The notes under the pieces are model-generated. The model did no database searches. It was not told the origin of the DNA and worked only from the letters and a program-made list of their open reading frames with translations. This document shows, piece after piece, positions 49,594 to 61,263 of a DNA stretch of 64,000 nucleotides (position 1 is its first letter; each line of letters opens with the position of its first letter). Source of the stretch: Manis javanica (Eukaryota; Chordata; Mammalia; Pholidota; Manidae); NCBI RefSeq assembly GCF_040802235.1, contig NC_133166.1, positions 116,450,991-116,514,990 of the forward strand, given 5' to 3'. Position numbers and translations under genes: made by a program.

Positions 49594-52500
49594 TCAGTCC
49601 GCCGTGAAGATGCGGCTGGAAATGTCGTCCAGGAGCCAGTCGATGCCAGGCAGCAGGTTCTGCCCGGTGACAGCACTGCAGCCCTGGATGCACCAGTGGT
49701 GGCTGTGGATGGAGTCCAGGTCCAGTGCCTGGCGGGGTGGAAGGTGGTGTGGGCCCTCAGGCCCACAGGCCCTGCCCAGCAGATATTGTGCTGTGGGCCC
49801 CATAAATGTCCTCTCATCCATTCCTCCCGAGGCCCCATGAGCCAAGGGGGTGTCGGCCATTCTCCCAGGAGCACCTGGCAGAACCACGAGTCTCACCCCA
49901 CTCTTTCTCATTCTGGTGCTCGAGCTCTAGAATGAGTTAGGATGCAACCTGGGCTCACTCAGGCCTGCATTTAAATCCTGGCTTGTCTTCCTACTGGCTG
50001 TATGACCTCTGGCAAGTTACCTCCCCTCTCTAACCCAGCGTCACCATCTGTAGAATGATAGTAATAGGTCTTACCTCACAAGGTGGTGTGAGAACTGAAT
50101 GAATCCATGCAAGGAGCCTAGCACACATTGTTACCCTGTGGAATGATCTATTTGCGGGTCTGCCTTCCCCCAGGCTGCAGGGCACAGCTGTCTTAGTAAT
50201 TGCTGAACCTTCAGTGCCCCACATAGGTCTTGCCACACAGCGGGGTGCATAAATACTTTTTAAGTAAATTAACGAAGAAATACGCACCTCTTTGCCTTTA
50301 TGAGTCTGTTCCAGGGCCTGGACTCACCTCACGGATGGCACTGGAGGACAGTGCTCCAGGCAGGTCCTGCTTATTGGCAAAGATGAGGAGGGTAGCTCCA
50401 GCCAGGCGCTGGGGGAAAGAAAGAAAGAAAGGGGCATGGAGTGGGGGCTAGAGGGCAGACTGACCCCTCCTCTAATCATTACAGCATCTGGGGTCAGATC
50501 AACCTAGAAGATCAGGGCAAGGCCCCGTGGTGGTAGGAGAAGCCGAACAGGGTAGGCAGTGGGGACATGGCCTGTGAGTCTGGTCATACATGGGGCGGAG
50601 GGAAGCCCCGGGCCGGGCAAGGGCCCTGGTTCCAGCCCAGTCACCACCCAGTGGGTACCCCTCTTCTCTGTGCCTCAGTTTCCTCCTCCATAAATGGGGA
50701 GCGGATGATGAACAAGATAATCCCAGAGCCCTCTGGTTCCAGACTGTTCCAATCTGATGACCTGACATGCACAAAGAATGCGACTCTTCAGGGGCCATGG
50801 GGTCTGCTGGAAGTGACCCTTCCCTCTTCTAAGTTCATGCAGCCCTGTAACTGTCCCACTGCCTTCACAGGCTTCACTACCTCTGATTCCAGTTATCTCC
50901 ATACACGTATTTGTGACCCAGAGTCCCTCCATGTGGGTGGTGGATCTAGCTCTTCTAATGGGCCTCGAGGTACGAGGCCAGGGCTGAGCATGTGACAGAC
51001 ATGATCTCAGTGCATCTGCTCGACACCCTCAGGAGGCGGTACCCTTACACCAGGGCCCTGTGGTCCAGGACAGTCCTGTTCATGCCTGCTGTCCCTGCTT
51101 AATTATTAACAACTCTGTCTTTCACTCTTAAAAAGTATCCTGGTTTTCAACTAAAAGCAGTTTAGTAATCTGGATCAAATCCTGGGACAGAAAAAGGATC
51201 TTAGTGGAAGAACTGGTAAAGTCCAAATACAACCTATAATTTAGTTATGAATAACTCACCAATGTTAATTTCTTAGTTTTGACAAATGCATGGTGGCTAT
51301 GTAAGATGTTAACATTAGGAGATGCAGGGTGAAGAGTAACTTCACTAACTTTCCAACTTTTCTGCAAATCTAAAATAATATTAACAGAGAAGTGTTTTGG
51401 CCCAGACCATAAATTATATGATCACCCTAATTATACGCCCACCTTAGGATTGAGGAAGTAGAGATTCAGAGAAGTGAAGTGCCTCGCCTGAGGTCATACA
51501 GTGAAAACTTTTGAGTCCTGAGCCAGGCTCCACTGCCTCCCCCAGCTTCACACATGGGCCTGGGTTCATCCTCCCTAAAGTCCCATTCAAGGTGCGGAAA
51601 CTGAAGCTCAGGGTGGTGGAGCACTGACACTGCAGAGATGTAAACCCAGGTCTCAGCTCAGGGTGTCCTGCCTTCAGCACTGTGGGCTTCCCTGTTCCAG
51701 GTGTACAGGTCATCCTGCCTCCCCAAGGGGGCTAGGCATGGGGCAAGGGCTCAGTGAAGGAAGAGACCCCTACCAGGTGTCCCTCTGGGATCACGGATCC
51801 CTCAGGGAATCTGCTGAGGACACGTCCATACACCCATACATGTGTGCGAAGTATCGGGACTTGGGTGCTGGTGGAAGCCCAGTGCCCCTGCTCGGCCAGG
51901 CACCCTGCCCACCTCCTCCACCAACAGGCTCTGGAGCTCCCGCTGGCAGTCCTGCATGCGCTGGCAGTCGGCGCTGTCCACCACCCAGATGAGGCCATCG
52001 GTGCTCTCAAAGTAGTTCCGCCAGTAGGACCGCAGGGACTTCTGGCCGCCCACATCCCAGATGTTCAGCTTGAATCTGGGTGGTGGGGCGGGAGGGGGGT
52101 TGGCTGGAGGTCAGCCTGGCCTGACACAGCAGCCTTTCTGGTCACCTGACCTGGGCACCCCTGCCCTCCCTGCCCTGCTGTAGGCCCACCACCCACAGGG
52201 AACCCACTCACCCTCGGTGCTCCAGGGTCTTAATGTTGAAACCCAGTGTCGGGGAGATGGTGTCAATGTCTTCCCCATTGAACTTCTTGAGGATGGTTGT
52301 TTTCCCAGCATTGTCCAGGCCACTGGGGTGCACCAGGTTAAGGGGAAGTCCCTGTGCTCTGCAGGGTGGTGACATCGTCACAGTGCCCCCCTTAGGGGAC
52401 AAATCATTTCCCACCACTTACCAAAATTAGCTGAGCACATGCCAGAACCACAATTTGCCCATGATAAACACAGAAGCATCAAGAAATAAATGTTACCAAG

Positions 52501-55416
52501 AAAGGGGGCATTACGATTAGCATGTATAGTGTTGTTGGGGGGTACGGGGAGGGCTGTACAACACATAGAAGACAGGTGGTGATTATACAGCATCTTGCTA
52601 CGCTGATGGACAGTGACTGTAGTGGGGTGTGTGGGGGGGACTTGGTGAGGTGGGGAGCCTGGTAAACATAGTGTTCTTCATGTAATTGTAGATTAATGAT
52701 AGCAAAAAGAAAAAAAAGAAAGAAAGAAATGTTACCATCTTGTCCTGACCAAGGGCTCTTTAATCCATTCCATGGTGCATACCTGCTATATGCCAGGCCC
52801 TCTTCTGGTGCTAGGGGCACTCCAAAGTCCCAACCCTCATGCAGCTTACACTTGAGTGTGGAGACGGTCAATAGAATGCAAACAAATGGCAAACAAGGTA
52901 CTGCCAGGTGCTGGCAGGTGGCAGAAACACCAGAGAGAGGCGGACAGAGATGGCCCTCAGAGGAGCATCCCTTAGCTTGGAGGCCTCGCTGAGCTTTTTG
53001 ACAGAGTGAGAGAAAAGCATTCTGGGCAGAAGGGACACTAAGACCAAGTATCTAGACGCAGCCACCCTTGCCTTCGTTTCTGGAATATCCCAAACCCTTG
53101 CTGCTGAGTGAGTGTGCCAGCTGGGTGAGTTCACCAGCCAGAGACCCGCCCTCCTCTTTCCACCCAGCACTGAAGGCAGCTTGCAGCTGGCAGTGGGACC
53201 AGGCCCTGGACCCAGCAGGCTTTTTGCTCACCCGACCTGGGCAAGTCACTCAAAACAGTGTAATGGGGGTGACAAGAGGCCCTCTCCAGAAACCCAGGCT
53301 TAGGCCCTGGTAACTGGCTACTGATGAGCTCCATAATCCCTAACTCCAACACCCATGTTTCCTTTGCTGCAGGATCATTACTACCAAGCTGACAAGCTGG
53401 TGTCCCACCTTGGAAGCAGCAAATGGCACCCTCTCTTATTCCCTCATATTGCTTTATTTCCTTCCCTTCATAGCAAATCCCAAACCATTATCCATACTTC
53501 ACCCTCTCCGATTTCTGTCCTCCAGCTCTTTCTTGAACCCATGCGAGGCTCCTGAAACTGCTGTTGTTAAGGTCTATCCCTCAAGCTCCCCATGCTCTCT
53601 GACGGCTCAGCAGCCCTCAATTCTCCTCTTCCTGTGTGAGCAGCACCTGACGGTGGCCTGCCTCTTCCTCCGCTCCAGCACGTGCCCTTGCCTGGTTCTC
53701 CTCCTGCCTCTCTGGCCGCTCTCAGTGGTTCTCTTCTCTGTCCTGTCCACACACATCCCTTGCGGATCTCATTCAGGATCGCAGCATCAAATACCATCTT
53801 TATGCTGATGACTCCCAAATTTTTATGCCCCACCCAACTGCTCCTCTGGACATCAGTCCCTACACCCAGCTGCCTGTCTGACATTTCGAGGATGTCTCAG
53901 GCATCCACATGGTCAAAACTGAACTCTCATCTTTCTCAACCTGCGCCCAGCCCCTCTCCATCTCGGCAGGTGGGCCCTCATTCATCCAATTGCTCATAAG
54001 CCTAGAAGCCAGGCAAACTTGTCTCCCTCTCACATGTCCAATCCAGCAGCGATTCCTGCTGGCCCTAATGTCCCCCAGTTTCCATCACCTCCCTGCTTTT
54101 ATCCTTGTCCAAGCCACCATCCAATCCCACCTGCGCTAGAGCAATGGCCTAACTGGTCTCCGACCACACCTCGCCTCCTCACTTCCGGGAAAAGGACCTA
54201 CATAGGCGGCTCTCTGTCACCCTCTGCCCTGTCTTCCAGTACTCTCCTCTCCGCTCACTCTCTCCAGCCTCACTGCCCTCCTTGACGTTTCTTTCACTTT
54301 CCAGCTGAATTCCTCCTTCGAGACCTTTGCTGTTCCCTTTGCTTAAACAAATTTCCTGAGATACTTACACGGTTCATCCCTCACCTCCCTGCCTTTACTC
54401 AACTGTCATTTTCTCAACGTGGCCTTCTTTGACCACCTTAAACTGCGTTCTTCTCCAAACATACAATATATATTTTACTTATCTGCTTTGTGAACCTCCC
54501 TTCAGCATTACCTAACGTCCGTGAAGGTAGGGTTTTTTTGTTTTGCGCTTTACCCCAGTCCCTAGGACATTACCTAGCACATGGTGGGCGCTCAATAAAC
54601 ATTGACTGGGCAAGTGAATTCTCTGTGCTTTTCTCAGAGCTCTTTAAAAACAGGGCGTAAACGCAACTTTTAAGTCATTTGCGCACACAAATGTCTTCTC
54701 TCCCTTGCCAGGGGTGCTCGGGGTAGGCCGGCCCAGCTCTTGGATGGCAGAGTCCCGACGGGGCCTGGCACAGGACAAACGAATGCAGAGCCTACTGACG
54801 GGACCCTGAAGGTCGGCCGGGCCCTCGGGCCTACAAGTCATCAGCCACGGGCAAGCAGACTCGCCCTGCCACGGTAAGACAGATCGTCACAACCCAAAGC
54901 TGAACCGACCGAGCGGAGGGTGGGGCCCGCACGCCCCTGGGATTCCGACGTTGAGGGCGGGGCCGGGGCCTGGCACCCTCGGACATGGGGGAGAAGGTCA
55001 GGGCCGGAGAGGACAGCGGCCCCTCGCTCGGGCCAGAATGACGGGTAGTGGCGTCGGAGTCACCTCTGGGCCCCACCTCCCTTCTACATCGGGACACCTG
55101 GGCCGATCTCTGCGCCATTACAACCACACGGCGCGCCTTGGGAACTGAGCTCCACCCGCCCCGGGCCGGTGGTACGGCCTCCTCCCGGCCCCCCGCCAGG
55201 AGCGATTGGTAGGACCCACGTGCGTGACGCACAACGGACAGTTGGTACCGGCCGGCCGGCTGCGCATCCCACGCCCGGTAGGGGGCGCCTGGCACCGCTC
55301 TCCCGTCGGGTACCCCTGCTACCCTCGCGGCTCCGGCGCGCTGGAGGATACAGCATGAGCAGTCGCAGCTCCCGCTCTTTCTGTTTCATCTTCTTCAGAA
55401 TGGTCAGAAGCCCCAT
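49594..55416 (-). CDS. ARL2: ARL2, ADP-ribosylation factor-like GTPase 2
   Basis: Small GTPase that works with tubulin cofactor D and ELMOD in tubulin folding and microtubule dynamics, and releases prenylated cargo from PDE6D. Five exons: 55416-55352, 52322-52212, 52075-51913, 50408-50328 and 49728-49594, GT-AG throughout, 184 aa as in human. G motifs are intact: P-loop GLDNAGKTT (23-31, with T30), switch I T47, WDVGGQ with Q70, NKQD (125-128) and CSA (157-159). G2 is kept as in all ARL2 proteins. The start [14 protein letters not shown] is the family start. Exons 4-5 read [16 protein letters not shown] where human has SSNAIREVLELDSIRS, which is conservative. Introns hold MIR, L1 and L2 copies. 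SNX15 lies downstream on the same strand. Confidence 0.98.
49920..50150 (+). repeat. MIR SINE, near full length
   Basis: 'tttaaatcctggcttgtctt', 'gtatgacctctggcaagtta', 'tcaccatctgtagaatgata' in MIR order, in the last ARL2 intron. Confidence 0.85.
51130..51660. repeat. Old L1 3' end followed by an antisense MIR
   Basis: 51130-51420 reads like an L1M 3' end ('gttaatttcttagttttgac', 'tctgcaaatctaaaataata'). 51430-51660 is MIR-like antisense ('agagaagtgaagtgcctcgc'). Both in ARL2 intron 3. Confidence 0.6.
52500..53050. repeat. L1 3' end with GAAA tail, then antisense L2
   Basis: 52500-52735 is an L1 3' end ('ttcttcatgtaattgtagat', 'taatgatagcaaaaag') closing in (GAAA)n. From 52750 an antisense L2 follows ('gcatacctgctatatgccag', 'ctcatgcagcttacacttga'). 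The L1 3' end resembles copies I associate with laurasiatherian genomes. Confidence 0.6.
53340..54610 (+). repeat. Long L2 LINE fragment, sense, with 3' end
   Basis: About 1.2 kb of degenerate L2 coding and 3' sequence in ARL2 intron 1, with 'gctgatgactcccaaatttt', 'catccacatggtcaaaactg' and the 3' phrase 'tgggcgctcaataaacattg'. The moderately long frames here are L2 remnants. Confidence 0.85.
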
Positions 55417-55640
55417 GGTCCCAGTGGCCCCCTCCCAGACGCCGTTTCTTCCTAGTCCCGGGACCCCTCTCCCTGCTGCTATTGGCTATCACGCCACCGA
55501 CAGCACAGCCTATTGGCCGACTGCTCGTTTGGTCCCACCCCCAATTCACGTGACCAGGCAGTGCGTGGGAGGGTCCCTTTAGCGGAGCTGGGGACTTCTG
55601 CGCAGCCACCTTTAACCCTTCGATCCCGAGGACTTGGGGG
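54700..55640. promoter_or_regulatory. CpG island at the ARL2 promoter
   Basis: CpG-dense sequence spanning ARL2 exon 1 and its flanks, with TGCGCATCCC (NRF1-like) near 55260 and CCAATAG/ATTGGC boxes near 55480-55520. No TATA box recognised. Confidence 0.75.
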
Positions 55641-58600
55641 AAGAGGGCATCGCCCTGCGGTCCCAGGACCCCGGGAACGGAAGCCTGGAGTTCCTGGGCA
55701 ATATCTTGGCTGCACAGGGAGTAGAAGTTATGATTCAGGAATGACAACCGATAACTGAGAAGGATGTTGACGAGCTTTCCCCGGGAACACGGCCCTCATC
55801 TGCGTATCTTGGGCCTCAGCATCCTAAACCTGCCAGTTAGAGGGCCGCCTGCCAGTTCCTAAACCTGCCAGTCCCGGGCTCCTGGAATCTAGAGGGTGGG
55901 CCTGGGATTCTCCCTAGGGGCCAGTTTGAAATGTACAGGGGAGTCATTGGGTTGTCCCAAATTACAAGGTAGTGTCCCTGTTATTTAGAGGGCGGGGAAC
56001 ATACCCTCAAGAATTGTCCTGCCCAAGATGCCCATCATTCTCTATTGAGAAGAAAAATTTTTCATTTTGCCAGTAAGTAAATTGAGGCTCACATGGTGTG
56101 GCATATTGCCCAATACATACTTGTTGAATGAATGAGTTTTTTCAGGAGTTTGGCTCTTTACCTGAGCATTCAAGTCCAGAAGAAGTGAGGAAGCTAAGGC
56201 CAGGGACTAGGCAGATTGTAAACTCATTATCTTATTTTGAGCCCTTTTCCCAGCCCACGGGAAGGGGCACCAGTTGAAGATAACAGCTTGCTAACTTTTG
56301 TGCAATTGTTTGCACTGTTTTTCTGGGTTCTCTACTGCATCTGTAGGGAGCGAGAGGTCTTGGGCTTCCGAGCCTGCATGAGAAGGTTGTGGACAGGTGA
56401 GGGCTGGAAAGAACGAGTGTCTGGCTGGGCCCCTGGGTGAACACCATTTATTCTCCATCAAGCACACACATAAGGGAAGAAAGTAAACATAATTTCTATT
56501 CAAAGGCTTTGAAACACAACCAAGATCACAATGTGCCTGTATTCTTGACTCCATGAGTCTACGTGACAAATTCTAGAACCAGCTCATGAACATTTATGAC
56601 AGGGAAGGTCACTGTAGCATGGTTTGGAACAGCAAGAAGCTGGCAAAAATTTTAGTGCCTTAAGTGGGGATCCATTACCCAAGCTGGGGTAGCATGTGGA
56701 GTGGATTCCATGGCTCCTTTGAGAAGAGTGAGGTGGAGGTATGCATGCCTGCATGGGAAGATGTCCAACCATATTAAATGAAAATGAATTCCAGCCCCAT
56801 TTTAAAAATAAAAATAGCCTACTAAAAGATGTTTTTCAAACTAAGGGATGCAGACCATTAAGTAGATTATGAAATTATCTTTGTGTAATGAATGAACCAT
56901 ATGAAGTCCCATACTTGACCGTTTTGTCCTCAAAGATACCAGTTTCAGATGGTTCAACTTAGTAGCATTAGCAAAAATTAAATAGAATGAACATTGCAGA
57001 AGAGAAAACGTGGCTGCCTTGCCCATGAAGTAAAAATAGTGTTTGTTGAACCGTTTGTTTCAGATATTTATTTATATCTGATTCTGAGAGTCACAGTCAC
57101 AAAAGTTTGAAAATCTTTGCAGTTCATCTGTTAACTCTGGAGTAAGTTTGAGGGAAACAAAACAATCACTTTAAGCACTTGTGGATTGTGTGACCGCTAC
57201 TACCACTGGCATTGAAACCCTTGTTTGTAAGTCAGGCTTAAAGCTCTTCCCTAGCTTCCCAGGTGCCACACAGTAAGGATCACATGACTATCAAAAAAAT
57301 GTCCTCAAAGTTCTGTGAAACAGGAGGCCAGAAAGTAATTGTCTTTAACTTTCAAATAATAATTGCCTGCAGCTAGAAATTGGGGATAGGGGAGGGGGGA
57401 GGAGAGTTAAAGACAAGCGTAAAGGGTCTAGTGAGGGACGGTATTTTCATTTGCTTCATGGAAAGGAGAGGGTGCTCTTAAGTAAATAAAATCCTTGGTG
57501 AATACCTTTGGAAGAAATCTGGGAGAGAAGATCTGTGGAGTTGTAGTTATGTGTGACTGTGAATCCTGACATCTGTGAAACATGCTTTTGAAGGGAGACA
57601 TTCTTGGGGCCCAGTAAGTGGATTGAACTTGAGGATAGGTTCTAGATGTCTTTTAAAAAACGTGTTTACCCAATGTCTGGCGAGGAAAATTTGGATTATA
57701 GTTTTAAGAGGTTTAGCCTGTTTGATCCAGCCACACACTTCTTGTATCACTTTTATAGTCATACAAGAATATCAAAACTCTTTCTTTCCTAGAACAACCA
57801 CCACAACAAAACAGGCCTGGGGAAAAGACCCTGCTTGAATTGGAATTGCTAATAATTAAGCATTATTAGCAGGAAGCACACCTAAGTATGTTACATATTT
57901 GTGTATGTATACTACAAATATAATTTTAAGCTTGCTCTAGGTGAATTTTGTATTTGATTCTTTTAAACTGTAGTGTTCATAAAAGTTTGTTTAGAGTTAC
58001 AGTTTTGATAAGAGAAATCCTGTTTTTCTTTCTGGTGACATACATCTATAATGCAAGTTTTCTTTCTCTGACCACACGCCCTTGATGGAAGCATCAGCCA
58101 GCACTTGGTGGCAGCATACCCTAGTGTACATTTTGTCCTACTAGTAAAGAACTGAAAGGTTGAATGTGCAACCTAATCACTGAAATGGCACCTGCCTATA
58201 GGCCTTAAGTCTCCAAGGGTGGCCCTGTCCCCAGTGGGTGTATACAATGTGCAGGCCACAATCCAGTGCCTTAAATGGCACGCTAGAGTGTTCAAGTATC
58301 TTCATTGCAGGTGTCAGCCCAGCTGCCTCATGTGGGATGCAGAGAAGTTATCCTCTCCAACTTCAAGATGACAAAGAGCTGTTAACTCACACCCCTGCCA
58401 TCCACCCAAGGGCACATGACATCCTCAGACCTTCCAGAACCTCAGGAATGGGGAAGGACCTGAAAACCTGAGCTCTTGCAATAAATGCCTCTGTGTCCAC
58501 CTCACCTGTGCCAGGGGCATCCACAAGAGCAGGACCTGGCCAGGTGGGTGAGGGGGTGTAGTTGCTGTGCCTTCACCCAGCATCCTGAGACGCAGGTACT

Positions 58601-58670
58601 ACTCTTATGTCCCTTTGACAGATGAGCTGGGGGCTCCTCTCACCCAGATCACTGCAGAAACCTCTGACTG
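55641..58670. other. Upstream of ARL2, no gene recognised
   Basis: Contains a sense L1M fragment at about 56580-56830 ('ggtttggaacagcaagaagc') and otherwise A/T-rich unique sequence. A small local duplication of CCTAAACCTGCCAGT occurs at about 55825-55872. In human the next gene this side would be BATF2, but none of its bZIP residues are found here. Confidence 0.5.
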
Positions 58671-58679
58671 GTTTTCCTG

Positions 58680-58985
58680 CTCTGTGTCCCCAAGCAGAAG
58701 ACCTTTCTAACCTGTGCCCAGATCTTGTCCCTCCTGTGGTCAATGCCCTCCACTGTCTGCTGGGTGCTCCTCGTATCCTTCAAAGTTAGTGCCTGAGGTG
58801 TACAGTGGCCTACACAGGCCCTGCAGGAACGGCTCCCAACCACCTTCTCCTCCTCACTTCTCCAATCCTCCAGCTCACCAGTGCATTCTCAGTGCCCCAA
58901 CCCATTCCTCCCTGTCACCTCATCCTCTTCAGTTCTTTGCTCAAATGTCCAGTGTCTCAGAAAAAACTTTTTTTAACAGCAAATG
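58680..58985 (+). repeat. L2 LINE fragment, sense
   Basis: 'ctcctcgtatccttcaaagt', 'tttgctcaaatgtccagtgt' and a C/T-rich stretch match degenerate sense L2. Confidence 0.6.
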
Positions 58986-59219
58986 TTTATTATTTCACAG
59001 TTTTTGTGGGGCAGGAATCTGGGCATGACTTCCTCCAGGTCAGGGTCTCTCACAGGCTGCAAACTAAGAGTCAGCTGGGGCTGTGGTCTCATCAGCAGGC
59101 TTGACTGGGAAAGGATCTGTCTCTAAGCTCACTCAGTAGATGTTGGCAATACTCAGTTCCCTGCCATGCAGGCCCCTCCAGCATGGCAACTCATGACATG
59201 GCAACTTGTTTCATCAGTG

Positions 59220-59620
59220 CCAGCAAAGGAGAATGAGCGGTGGGTCCCACACTTGTGTGTGAACTAGGATCACTTGGAGGAGCTATTGAAACACAGCGTG
59301 CCAGGCTTCACACTCAAAGGTCTGATTTTCAGTAGTCTTGGTGGGGCGCAAGAACACACATTTCTAACAGGTTCCCAGCCGAGACGAGGACTGCACTTGA
59401 AGCGCTGCTGAATTACAGGGACCGCCTCCCTGGGTTTCTGTTTCTTCATTGTATTTTATCTGTTGATGGGACACTCTTTAGAATTCCCAGGTGAGACCAC
59501 TGATTTCAACCCTGGCCACACATAGAAATTATTTGGAGTACTTTAAAAAATAATATGCTTTGAGGCCCCATTCAGAATCTATTGAAAATGGGGTGGGGAT
59601 TTCTGGAAGTGTGCTTTTAT
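59220..59620 (+). mobile_element. Two MER5-type hAT-Charlie elements
   Basis: 59220-59412 has the MER5A order ('ctaggatcacttggaggagc', 'ttcacactcaaaggtctgat', 'cacatttctaacaggttccc'). 59480-59620 is a second, MER5B-like copy ('tggccacacatagaaattat', 'tgggatttctggaagtgtg'-like text). Both old and non-coding. Confidence 0.7.
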
Positions 59621-60160
59621 TTTTTTGTTACTATTTTGTATATTGAAGTGCATACAATAAAATGCACAAATCTTAGCTTGATGAATTTTGACAACATATA
59701 TACACTCATGTACCCATCACCCAGCTCGAGATACCAAACATTCTAATTTGCAAAAATATTTTTGTTCCGATGTCTCAGTGAGGCCCAGCCTGACCACCCG
59801 ATTTAAATCTGAAACCACTTACTCTCCAGCCACACTCCCCAAACTCTTTACTTTGCTCTATATCCCGCCGTGACGCTGGAGGCCTTCTACCAGCCTATAT
59901 ACTTCCCTTAATTTATTGCATTTATTCCCCTTCACTCCCCCATCCTGGCTAGAATCAAAGCTCCAGGAGGGCAGGGATTTGGATTTCTTTTCTAGTTTAT
60001 TGAGAAATAATCGGCATACACATCACTGTAAAAATTTAAGGCCTACAGCAGGTGGCTTGATTTATATATGTTGAAATGATTACATCAGTAGGTTCAGCTA
60101 ACATCCAGCCTCTTGTGCAGATAAAATAGAAAAAGAAGAAAAAAATTCCCTCCTATGATG
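59620..60160 (-). repeat. L1M LINE fragments, antisense
   Basis: 'gcttgatgaattttgacaac', 'actcatgtacccatcaccca' and, after a short L2-like gap, 'tagtttattgagaaataatc' and 'caggtggcttgatttatata' mark antisense L1M pieces. Confidence 0.75.
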
Positions 60161-60730
60161 AGAAGAACTCTTAGGGTGCACTCTCCTGACACCTTTCCTG
60201 CGTATCTTACAGAAGTGGAGCAGAGGTGGTCTTGTTGGACGTCATGCCCCTGGTACATACTCGTAACAGGAAGTTTGTGTCTTTTTATCACCTCCCTCTG
60301 TTTCCCCTCACTATGCACTGTGTCTGGTATTGGGTTGTTGTGTTTTTCAAACAGACGTCCCCCAGCACCTGGAAAGGGCCTGCCACACGCGGGTGCTCAG
60401 TCAGTATCTGATGAGTAAAAGGGTCAGAGGCAGAGGTCTGCTGCCTTCTAGCTTCTCAGTCAGCCACAAAGCAGCAGAGCCTCCTTAGCTGTGTTCTTAA
60501 TGGCCAGGCTCCTCCACCCTAGCCCAAGGCGGAGCCGACCCCACCCTCTCCTTGGAGATCCCACGGATGCCAGCTTCCAGGCCCAGACGGAGAGGGCATC
60601 TCGCAGGCACTGCTCCCCACAGATGTCTTGAGGGAGAGCTGAGGCCCAAGTGGAAGACACTAAGTGGCATGCCAGGGGAGGAGCCCAGGTCTTCTGTACC
60701 CACATACCCACCTTCCTCAGGATTCAGCCC

Positions 60731-60783
60731 CTTGTTCAGTAAAAAGCCCCCTCTGTTCTCTGCAATGGCACAGACCCCTCAAG
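60731..60783 (+). repeat. 53-bp direct repeat, copy 1
   Basis: CTTGTTCAGTAAAAAGCCCC ... CAGACCCCTCAAG; matches 61211-61263 with one mismatch. Spacing 480 bp. Confidence 0.9.
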
Positions 60784-61210
60784 CTCGGAGCTGTCCATCT
60801 CCTGAGAGGCCTCAGGCCAGCCCCAGCAGGAGGGGCCTGGACAATTCAGCTGTCACATTCCTTCATTTTACATGGTGAGGAAATTGAGCCCCAGTGCCTG
60901 GCAGTGCATGAGCTGCTGGTGAATCCTTCTGGGACCCCCTTGTAGCCTTTCTTCTGGGTGGGAGCCCCCATCCCACTCTAGGAACCACGGCCCCAGAGCT
61001 GTGGGAGGCCCCACCCCGGCGGTGCCTCGGCGTGGGTCTGCAGCCCTTCCTGCTGGCCCACGGCCAGGTCCGCCACAGGTACAGATGCTCCCTGCCCTCT
61101 GACAGTGTCCCGTGTCCCCATTACTTCCACTCCAGGGCTGTGGGACGTTGGCCAGGTTAGCAAGGAGTCAGATGGGAAGAGCATGCCAGTCTGCCTGGCT
61201 CTGCCCCTTT

Positions 61211-61263
61211 CTTGTTCAGTAAAAAGCCCCTTCTGTTCTCTGCAATGGCACAGACCCCTCAAG
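61211..61263 (+). repeat. 53-bp direct repeat, copy 2
   Basis: Second copy of 60731-60783 in the same orientation. Flanks on both sides are unrelated beyond the repeat. Confidence 0.9.

Noticed and set aside
53410-54285. Overlapping open frames of 80-130 codons in ARL2 intron 1
   Set aside because: They are remnants of an L2 LINE.
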